From Anniella stebbinsi (lineage: Eukaryota > Chordata > Lepidosauria > Squamata > Anniellidae): DNA of 64,000 nucleotides. How positions within the stretch are numbered: position 1 is the first letter of the stretch; the number at the start of each line of letters is the position of its first letter. Of this stretch, positions 20,928 through 32,200 are shown piece after piece. The notes under the pieces are model-generated. The model saw only the letters and a list, made by a program, of their open reading frames with translations. It was not told where the DNA came from and did not search any database. A program made the position numbers and the translations under genes. The stretch is taken from NCBI GenBank assembly GCA_029215795.1, contig JARDYH010000003.1:14521001-14585000 (forward strand), read 5' to 3'.

Positions 20928-23900
20928 CTGAAAAAGGTAAGATTGAGATTTTTGTTTATCACAAACAAGCCGCTGGAAGAGAAACATCCTTCTTTATGAC
21001 AGGACAGAGATAAGGACATGAAGCTTCTGCAAGCTCTAGTTATCCAGATGGGAGCTGGGTAAGCAGTGAGGGATGCTGGGGGGAAAGGAGGGCCTTCCCA
21101 AGTTAGTGATGGGAAAAATAGGATATGAAAAGAGGAATCTATTTGATAAACAGTATTTTAAAGTATCACTGAAAATGGTGATAAAACACACACCCAAAGA
21201 TTAGAGACTTCCAACCATATTATGTAGTCAAGCTACAAGTCAGTTCAAGAGGACTGCAGTCACTCTAAAAAAAGTATTTTCCCAGAAAATAATGAGAAAA
21301 AAGGGAGCCACCACTCTTGTGGAAAGTGGGAACACTGATTTTTCATCTTCCAGCTTCAGGGATGAAAGGAAGATGAAACTGTGTTGGGTTTGCCTGCTGT
21401 CTCAGGCCTACTTCTCTCTGGGGTGCCAAATTTCTGTTGAGGCTGTACCATGTCACACTGCAGGTGGAGCCTCACCTGATGGAATGGTCCTCTACACAAC
21501 ACAGCCGCCCCCTCCAAATCTTCCTATACATCAAAAAGTAGCATGTCAGAGAGAAAGCTAGGCTAGGGAATGTTTGATTGTTTGATTTAGTATGGAGAAT
21601 TTGACCCTGTGAATTCACACCTGTTGTCTAAAGTCAACCTAACACAAAAGTAGCCCTGCTGGACCAGACCCAAGGTCCATCTCATTCAGCATCGTGTTTC
21701 CCGGTGGTCTGCCACTGTCAGAATTAACCTCCATGAATTTATCTAATTTCCTTTTAACTACCACATCCTGTGGATGTGACTTCTATAAATTGATGATGGG
21801 TTGTGTGAAGTACCCTCTCATCTGGCCCCGCATCTACTGCCAATCTGTTTCATTGGGTGACCCCCAAGTTCTAATATCATGAGAGGAGAACCATTTCTAT
21901 CGACTTCCTTCACACCATGCAGACACTGTCATGTCTCTCCACTCCTCCCCTGATCTTTTCTTTCTTTTCCTTCTTTTTAACTAAATAGTCCCAAACACTT
22001 TAGCCCATCTTGCAAGGAAAGCAACATCAACCCTTTGCTCACTTTGGCTACATTTTTTTTGCACCTTTTCCAGTTCAACAATATCCTTTTTGAAGTGGGA
22101 TGACGAGAACACAGTAATCCAAATTCAGCAATACCATAAATTTGTATAAAGGCATTATGATACTGACAGTTTTATTTTCAGTCCCTTTCCTAACAAAATC
22201 CCTGCTGCACACTTGAGAGGCATCCACAAACATGGCTACTTCACTGCTCAACCCTGACTCCAGATCATGAATAGCACTGGTCCCAATAGAGATCCCTGTA
22301 ATCCCGTACTAGAGCTTTCCCCAACCTGAAGCCCTCCTACTCTGAACATTCCAGACTACTGGCCATGCTGGCTGTGGCTGGTGGGAGTTGACGTCCAAAA
22401 CATCTGGAGGGAACTAGGTTGGGGAAGGCTGGACCAGGGATTGGTAGCTCAGTGGTAGAGCACATGCTTTCAATGCAGAATGTCTCATGCTCTATCCCTT
22501 GCACCTCGGTAAAAGGAACAGGCACTAGGTAATGGGGAAAGACCTGGATATCTGCTGCTCGTCAGAATATTTTGAGATAGATGGGACAAATAGCGGGTCC
22601 TAAGGTAAGACAGCTTCCTTCGTTACCCCAAGAGCGCCTGGACATTCCAAATTATATACTTGGACAAAACCTGGACTGTTATTTTAGATGTTTGAAGTAA
22701 CATCCCAACAACCTTTATGGGCCTTGCATTAGGCCTCAAGCTAATGGCATCACTGATCTATGCCAGAAGCCTCTGAGGGGTGATTGTGCTTTCTATCAGG
22801 AGTTAGATTTATTTTAAACATTTACTTTAAATTTTTATTTAGAAGCATAACTGCAGTACATGATGCCATGGTACATTTTGACAGCCTATATACTAAGTCA
22901 AACCTGTCGCTGCTGAGTTTCCTCTTGAAGTCTGTGCTGGTATCTCAAAGGAAGAAATAGTATCCTCCTGCTGCTCTTGAATGCTGGTTTCTTCACTCTC
23001 TTCTGTGCTGCTTTCAGGTTTGTGGTTTACAACTGGGGCCTCATCCTTTAGGCTGGGGGGAAAGATATACGTTTAGAGTTTCCTCTAACTTCTAGTTAGG
23101 TTAACTGATATTTTATACCGCTTCAAAAAAGCCTGTAATACAAAAATACTAACTCTGATGTATACAGTATTATGAGATCATGTAACCCAATCTTGAAACG
23201 TATGCTTTTTGGGGAGAAAGAGGGTATTAAAAATTGTTTTCTACTTCATGCTTTTACATTAGAAAGACTTCAGGAATCCAAATAAATCAGCGAAAGAAGT
23301 CTTTTCCCTCTTTATCCATCCTGAGCATGATCAAAGCAAAGTGCTTAAGAAGAGTTAAAGGAGAAATCATTCATGTCAAGTGATGTTTGGCAAGTGCCCC
23401 TTTGTGTACCTGCAGGTGGAAAAGGAAGGAGGATAAATGATGAATGAATACTATTAGCAACAATTTATATTTATTTTGAACATTTGTACCTTGCCTTTCC
23501 ACCCTTCTAGGCCCCAAAGTGGCTTATAATCATACTAAAACAACGTAATGAACTGTCACACACCTCAAAACAAATACAGCAACAGCCAAACGTAGTAAAT
23601 AAACCATAGATGCCACTGGTAAAACTCCAGAGCTGCTGAAGAACATGTTTGATAAGCAACAGAAAGTGTATAATGGATGGATGGATGTGCCTCAGAAGAG
23701 AAAGCGCTGGCCCCTGTAGAGAACAGACTTATAGGGTGATGAGGCACCTGGAGGCCTCTGTAAGTGGTCTTAATGTAAGGGCAGATTCACATGGCGGGTA
23801 GACCAGCCTTCCCCAGCCTGATGCCCCCCAGGTATTTGTGCCTATAATTGTCACCATACTTTGCCACTGGCCATGGTAAGCTGGGGTTGATTGGAACTAT

Positions 23901-26900
23901 ATTTATGAATCGCTTACATTAAAGAAATTTCTAAGTGAAGTACAAACACCCCAAAAATCTCGAGTTGTAAGCCCAAAAGCATGTGGATGGCATGATGGGG
24001 AAGACTGGAGTAGGCAGCCCCTGAGATATCCCAGTCTCAAGTCATGCCTTCTAATGACAAGCAACAACACCGTATCTAGTTTTGAGTCTTAAAAGATTTG
24101 AGGAGTTTCAGAGGGGCTGCTTGCTCACCAAAGCTTTTCAGGCCTCCCTTTCCTACCTTAGCCCATCACACACCCATATCCCCACCTGAAAAGTCATTCC
24201 TGGTGGAGAAGTCACTTCTATGGAGCAGCATGGAGCGTGCAGCCAGAAGAGAAAAATCCCTTGTCTTCAAAGCACACACAGAAATGTTTTGTAGCTGTAC
24301 ATGGACTTGTCTGGATCCCAGCCTTGGTTTTTTACTTATTAGAAATGGAATGGTTTTGATTGCTTTATTATACCACCGTTTTTTCAAAAGACAAATTGAA
24401 AAGACAATTTCAGAACTTTGTGGATAATACGTTCTATTTTTTGGTGCCAGGTAAAATGTCTGTAATGGACAAAGCTGGTTTTTAATACACGTGATACCTC
24501 TTCAATTCCTCGACTTGATAGCAAATAATATATAAATATTTTTAAAAATAGCTGGTGAGTCAGAAATAAACTGGACAATGTTAAAAGCCCACGTACTTGA
24601 AGCCTGTTATAGAATGCATTTCAGGTCCCAAAATCAACTGCTCAAAAATGTACAGAAAGGACAACAATCCATTCTGCCATCTGTGCTAGGCACGGCTTAG
24701 GGACTGATAATGAGGGGCAAATTGGTGGTTTTTATAAAGTGGCAGAGGATAGATGTGGGAAAGGAATGAAATCATCCACTGAGTTTGCCAGATCCATTTC
24801 AGATTAACTGTTGGTTTTCATGCATAACCAAACTGTCTGCTATTTCTAACGAACTAGCTTTACTTTACCTGCTATTAGCTTCTTGTGTCTTTTCTACTTC
24901 AGGTGCTTGTTCAAGATTCCCGTCCTTTGGCTCTAACACATCTGAAGAGAGTTGGCTTTCATTTTTTGGTAACTGGGAGAAATGAAAAAAAAAATGAAAA
25001 TCATAACTGTTAATTATACATGGTACTAAATGGAAGGTATGAGTACATAGAAAAAAATTCTTTGTGAAATGAGTGATTTGACCATTGTCCTATATCAGTA
25101 GCTCAGTGCAATTTTTAAACTAGGCTCTAATTAAAGATCCCAGTTAATTTCGGAGAAACCAGAAGAGGCAAGACACCAACATCAAGGAAAGAAAGGGGAA
25201 GATGAAGTCTCAATGGTGCACACAAATAAAGAGTTTATTGGCCCAGCACATTTCGAAATATATCTCTTTTTATACCACCGAGGTATTTTTGTGCGCTCTT
25301 GAGATTTCATTTCTTCCTTTTTCATAGTTAATTTTGGTCCATCTGAATTTTGGATTGTCTATCCAACAACAGCCACTGATCCATATCAACCCAAACAGTA
25401 ATTGTGACATTTCTGAAAGCTTGCTCTCCAATAACAACACTAAAATAAAGGAAGCTTTGAAAAAGAATAGCAAAATTGTACAGAAGTTATACAATTCATT
25501 AGGCAAGTTATAAGTGTGCGTGCGTATTTCCTGTACTAAAGAGAAAGCAGTACCTGTGTAATAAAACCAGCATTATGTTCATTTGCATTATTATTTTCTT
25601 TCAGCCAAGGTGTGTTTTCTGAACAATTTTGATGGCTTTCGTCCACATCATTCACTCTCATGGCGTACTCTAATTCCTTGGTAATGCATACAAAATCATC
25701 CTTCCTTTGGTTCTGGGGAAAATAATTTATTTATTGTGAACAAAAGAGATAACTGGCAGTATCATTATGAAGACAGACAGAGGTTATCCAGGAAATAAGT
25801 TAACATCCTAGTGGAAAACAATCAAGGAAAACGTGTGTTACATGAGAATCGTTCTGCGCATATGGGTGGTCCACCGCACACACATACCTACAGCATGGGA
25901 ATGTGTAATGACCCACGTTTTTCCTGTGTGTCAGACAAATGAGACTTCCCTCAGCAATTGGGAAAAGCCCATACTGACTAATGGGAGCATTGGTCAACAA
26001 GCATTTCAGGCACACATTAGGTTCTTCCTAATGTTTAGCATCAAGAATTATGCTAAAATTATGTTCGTGTCCCTTCAAAAAGTGGGGGAGAGGGCGAAGA
26101 TGCACATCTTCTTGAGGAGCAGGAGGATTCTTGTAAGCCCAAGAGGAGTCTATGGTCTCACAATACTCCACTAAGATCAGCGGAGGCTAATGTCAACGGC
26201 AATAGCTTGGTATTATAATTTCTAATTCCACGCCACGCCACCATTTTCCTTGGCTCTACTGCAAGGAAAACTCCACCAGCCTAGAGTGAGAGAAACTAGC
26301 TTTTCCACTGGCCATAAGGAGCTCCCCTCCCCAATGCCGCTTCCACGCCCTTACACCACACTCCTACTCCGTTCCCCAGGCAGCAACACAGCACAGCAAC
26401 CAGTCCTCAGCCATAACCTCAGCTTGATTTCACTTGTGTCTGTCAAGAGTTGTGCTCCTACCAATCAATCAATCAATCAATCAACCTTTATTTACAGTCA
26501 ATAGACCAAAGGCAAAACAAGTATAACATACAGTCATGATGCTTGCAACTTAGCTGATATAAAAAAGGACTATAAAAAGGGACTATAAAGTAAACGTGCG
26601 GCATACCTGGGGTAGCTTAAAAGGATTCTCTCTGACAAGGGACGGGCTTTGTGAAGGGGTTAGATCTGAGATGCCAAGAATATTCAGTCCTTTCTTCTTT
26701 TCTCTCAGACAGGCCTGCTGGTGTCTCTTTATCCTTTCCATTTGCTCCTCCACAGTCATTCGAGTGCGAGTATTTTCTGCCAAGCATAACTGTTCCACCG
26801 CACTTCTTGGCCTTTCCTTGAAAGGAAAGGAGATGCATTGTAAAAAAAAAAAAAAAAGCACTTCCAAAGGGGAAGTGATGTTTGCAGAGCACACTTCTCT

Positions 26901-29200
26901 TCTGCTATGGTGATGGGATGTATTGCACTGCTTCCCAAACCTACGAGGTGGTAGAACATGAAGCAACAAGGCTAACGACACAGAGCGCAAGGCTACGGAA
27001 TTTAAGTCACAAAGTTTTCCATCTATGTAATACATTGCACTGAGAGAAATCCCACGAACATCATTGCCGCAATTCACAGCGCACCATTTAAAATACTCAC
27101 TGATGGCCTTGGAGAACTAGAAGTTGATCACTACAATAATGCCAAATTGATTCCTTCCAGATCTCCAATGACACACAGAATGGGTTGCACTGATGTGGTG
27201 AAGGGATTATTTATATTTTATTTGAAAATTTGGTTTTTCTCCAGTAAGTCATGACCCCAATTATGAAGAGTTCTCTTAAATGTCACACGCATAATATTGT
27301 GCTAGGGTAGTTTTGATCATAGTGACTGAAATGCTATTGATGTTACCATGGGTGGGGCAGAGAGGGGTGCTGTGCTTTTAAAAGACTGGTTTTCAATATT
27401 CCACTGTGGATTAGATGCATTTTTTGGGGGGTAAAGTCTGAAGACCATTCAAATGCATTATAAACATGCAATCAAGGGCTACAAGGTATGAGAGCTTACT
27501 GCATATTTTGCATATTGCATATTTTGAGAGATACGCTATACAAAATGCAAGTGCTCATTGGACGTTATGAAAAACAACATGTCTGCAACCGGTGGAAATC
27601 TGGGGAGCCAATCGCTTTCTGAATGGAATGCAGTTGTTTCTAAGTCTTTCCATTCCTGCTGTCACACTCCCGTTGAATTTTGTGCGAAGGAAATGCTTTG
27701 CACAGGGGGCCCTTGCACTATACTGGACGGTGGTGGCATCTATTAGCAAAACAGCAGCTGCATTGCTATGATACCTGGCGTTGAGACGCCATGTTGGTGG
27801 AGCATCGAAAATAAACATAGAGGGAGAGAACGGTCTCAGGATGCAGAAAACCATTTTACTGATGAAAAGCCCAACCGGCGACTGTGTTTACAGCACAAGC
27901 AATTTGTTGTAAAAATCTCTGCAGACGTTATTACAACCCTTTGAAGAAGGCCTAACAATAAAGAAAGAGGCCAAAAAGTGTCAGGCTTTTCTGCATCTTG
28001 AGACTATTCTGTCCCTCTGTGCTCGTCTTGGATGCTCACCCGCCTTGCACCTTCAAAGCACAGAAGATAGCAAGAAATATGATACAATAATGTTAAATAC
28101 CGTTCTTAGATCTATCTTCTTAGTTTTCCTCAAAGTCACATAAGAAGCTATTGTCGAAGATTCTGGAGTTGGTGACTTTGTTCTGGGAGGCACAACTCCA
28201 ATGGGAAAATGTGAGCCTATGAAAAAACACAACGGCATTAAAAGCGTACTACAAAGCCGTAATGCAAAATTCCAAATGCATTTAATGCGATAAACATGTT
28301 CCTCTTGCAGTTATTAGATTTCAGCCAGCGCTTCTCTAGAGCGAGTGCTCAGAACAAGGATGTTATAACGCATTACACTGATATCTAATCTTCATAGCTT
28401 ATAGCTAGAGCTGGTCAATAAGCAGTGATTGTGAATGGATGGATCTCCAGCATTAGTGCTGATGCTGCCCTTTTTGGATCCATGTACAAGGACACAATCC
28501 TTGATGCCAAAGAACATTAGACGCTGATCATTCCCCTCCTGTATTACTCATAATTTCTGTATCCATGCTCCCATTCTTTCCTTGTTCTGCCAACAGTAGC
28601 TCACGAGGTGTGAGAAGGAGGACAGATGGCAGTGGATTTGCTACAGCAGTTGCTGAAACTGGGGCAGGCATATGGATTACGTAAGAGGAATAGTAGACAA
28701 CCATATTGGTTTGGGAGTTTGGATGGATTAACTATTATTTATTTCTTATATTTTAATGCACTCAATAACTAATATTCTCTGGGCGAATTACAAAGTTAAA
28801 AAGACTAAGATGCCATACAAACAGTTAAAATTTAAAACCTAATACAAATATTTAAGAAGAATAAAATACAATGCAACACCAAACACCAAATGGCACAAGA
28901 ACCGCTAACACCTCACTTTCTTTGTCATGATGTTGGCCAATAATTTGCTAGGAGTTAAGTTGCTTTCATTGCTTGCCTTTTGATTTTAGAGCTTTGAGTT
29001 GTAATCTTTGGTTTTTATTATCATTGTTACAAGCTATTTTGAGAACTCTTGTTTTAGTGGAATAAATATGAAAAAATACATGCATACTGTTACCAAATGT
29101 GCTCCCCTAGACACATGTACAAACTTGCATATGTTCTCAAGGCACACATTTGTTAAGGGACCTTTTAACCTTGGCAAGAGTAGTCTCAAGGATTTACTGA

Positions 29201-29237
<37 letters not shown>

Positions 29238-32200
29238 GCACGGGAAATTCATTAAACAGACTTTAAATTAAATTGGTAGAGCACTTTACAAAAAGTCAAA
29301 GCAAGCAATAGATGTGGAGAAAATCAGGTTGTGGGGAAATTAGTTTAGTTTTCTCAACTGAGGGCTACGGTGCGTGAGCTGTGCTGCGTATATGCGTGTA
29401 ACATCAGGGCTGATCTGGGCAGGGCTTCTGAGCCCATGGAGCTTGGAAATAAACAAATAGGGAGCCCTAACACTACTGCGAGAGGAAAAGAAAGGTTTGG
29501 GGTGAGTTTGCAAGAGAGGAGAAGAGATAATTTCACAGAGGCTTTTCCGAACAGTGGGTGGTAGGATCAAGCTAGTCCAAGCAGACAGTAACGTAACAAA
29601 AGAGAATGAGAGCATGGAGTTTACCTATGGTCAGAACACACAAACCCTCTAATTTCTAACACCTTGTGTACAATCTACTTCCTCCTGTTTCCTCTCAGGC
29701 AAAAAGGTGTCATTCCAAAAAGGCTTTTCTTCCTGACCACAATCACTCTCAGTTCAACCAAATCTTCTCGAAGACCTGGCTGACTGATGTGGGCACAGAG
29801 AAGAAACTATGGGAGGCAACAGGAGTCTCAGGCTCACTTCTTCCCGTTAGACTGTCAGGGCAAGTGCATAAAAGTGGTCGGGCTCCTTAACCCATATTGT
29901 CCAAAATTAACTGAATTGTTCTCTCTCTCTCTCTCATGCACACATACACACACACACACACACTCCTGATAGAAAAGACAGAGTAGAATAAGAGGCTACA
30001 TGTTGTAGATTAAGGGCCCTTCTGAAAACAGGATAGAGTTGTGAAAGATACCTCTCTTTAGGTTAAAGTGTTCCTGAAGCTAAAGTTACCTTAGAAGGAA
30101 TGACTTAGGTAAACAAAATAAGTGATATAAACATTAAAGATACCTGGCCAATGTTTCCACAGACTGCTGGAATTGTATTGAAAAATCATGTCTCTAGGTA
30201 GTGCTGTTTTTTTGGTGGAAAGGCAGGATATTAAATAAATAAAAGAATAGTTTATTCTATTTATGCAAACAACATGCATAAAGTGGATCCCAGAGACTAT
30301 TGGCAAGGCAATACTAAAATCTCAGTTTTAGTGGAGTTTTTCCACAAAGAAAGTTATCTAGTATAATAATACCAAAAGGCCTTCTTGCTATAAACTATTA
30401 ATCCATAAATAAATTAACCTGAATCACCCTTACAATAGAATGCTTTTAAGCTAAACGTAGTATGCACAAGAGAAGCAACTCTTATTAAAAATAAATCACT
30501 ACATATTATAGCCTCAATACTGAAAAAAGGGAGCAAATTCAGTTTTCTACTTTAGACATAAATTTGATTCCACAACATCCAGTTTCAGAGATACTGAAGT
30601 ATATTCCCTTAAAAAAAAGCAAGTTCCACTATCTTTTGTAAAGCAAGAAAAGGATATGAAGCAAAATGTTCAAAGAAAAGAATCCTAACAAAGTATTATT
30701 TATACTATTTCTATACTGCCTTTCTCTTAACATAACGGACCTAAGACTTACTTACAAAATAGTTTTTAAAATCCTCAAAGTACTAACAGGCCTTAAATAT
30801 GTACGCATAAAACAATTTTTGTTCCTTGTAACAGCGAATAGTGACTGTGATCCAAAGTCCTGCCATTTTGCTAGCTTTCTCTTAAAGAATTAAAGGTGCA
30901 GCCCCAAGGTATTTATCTGGGCACAGCCACATAAACTGCAATGAAAATGAACACAGCATGCCCAGACCTCCCTGCTTGTTCTCAGGACTGTGCTGGTGGT
31001 CGACACTCCATAGCTGGACCCATAAAAAATGGATTTCACCCTATTTTGTTTTTTTGCTTTGCACACTTTAGTATGATGAAATGTATCACGCCATCTGGTA
31101 AATGGTGCATTACTACTTGCAACTGCCACAATGAAACGATCTCAAGCTTCTGGCAAGGAGGGTGGATGGCCTGCCTTCATTTGTCATTGCTGAGGATCCA
31201 GTTCCTTATTTAAAAAACTTTGGTCAGATAAGAGGATTATGTTATTGGCATTCCTAAATGGTGTTTTTTCCTTTTACTTTTGGGCAGACAGATGTGATAA
31301 AACTTTCACTGCATATTGAGGGAAATAAATATCAAACAATAATTTAAAAACTCTGCACTGCTGTGTGCCTGGCATCTCTCGGGCTTCCTGCACAATGCTT
31401 TTTGACAGCTCTGCCAAAGTGTATGTGCGTAATTTGTTGATCACTACTGCTGCTGCTATGAATGCGATTAGCAGAACAAACGCACAGGTTAACATTCCCT
31501 ACCTAAGCACCTAAATCTCTCAAACTAAGTTAATAGGATTTACTCTGAGCCTTCAAGCTCATCACTTCCTCTGCCACAAGCGGATGCAAGGACAATCATC
31601 TGATTAAAGCATCAATTCTGGTTTATGAGGTTGTTGAAATAAGCTGCACACATCTGCCTTATCTGAGCACATCCCTCTAGGCCAGGAGCACACAGAGCTG
31701 TGAGATTAGTAAAATGAACACAATGGATCCCATGTTTCTTAAGGGATTGTTATAAAGTGTGGCTGTTTGAGAATGTCACACCAAAGATAGTGAAGCTATG
31801 TTTTTTCCTAGATCACCTCCTCATCTCAAGTGAAAAACAACACAGTCCAATCCCCTACACTGAGACAGGGCATTTTAGGCACACAGCATCTCCAGATACC
31901 TGTCCAGTTTTAAGTTTACTTTAAGTAAAAGCTCCAAGGAGGAAATTTAACAACATCCCAGGCTGCTTCTTCCATTGCTGAGCTGCCCTTTCAGCAAGAC
32001 ATTGGCTAAATTCGGACGACACAATAAACAACTGGTGTGGGGGAAACAATCGTCAGTTGTTTTGACTATCGTGTCATCTGAATGCTGCCATTGTCAACTC
32101 AGCGCTGATCCTAATCCACACCACAGTTGATTATTTATTAACCATGTTGTGTGGGGAGTACCCCCTAGTTGAACAACTGTAAAGTTGATTATTACCCCAC

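Larger units (their letters stand above)
20928..22903 (-). other. PLEKHA5: last intron (or alternative 3' UTR)
   Basis: Contains a plus-strand tRNA SINE, a fold-back repeat, and a fragment (21650-21905) of the LINE 3' end type (CCCTGCTGGACCAGACCC..GGTCCATCTCATTCAGCATC). If the weak donor at 22903 is not used, its first part is 3' UTR. Confidence 0.6.

Noticed and set aside
22436..22510. Possible tRNA gene (box A and box B like words)
   Set aside because: The sequence continues into the SINE body and box B is decayed; same for 2240-2312, 14098-14170 and 46090-46155.
26817..27077. Upstream extension of the exon 15 frame to an ATG
   Set aside because: The conserved match stops exactly at an acceptor AG (26817-26818) and the extension is unrelated sequence with no homology; it is intron.
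31274..31495. Hydrophobic minus-strand frame resembling a small membrane protein
   Set aside because: 73 codons, no homology I recognise, no promoter or splice context, inside a PLEKHA5 intron.
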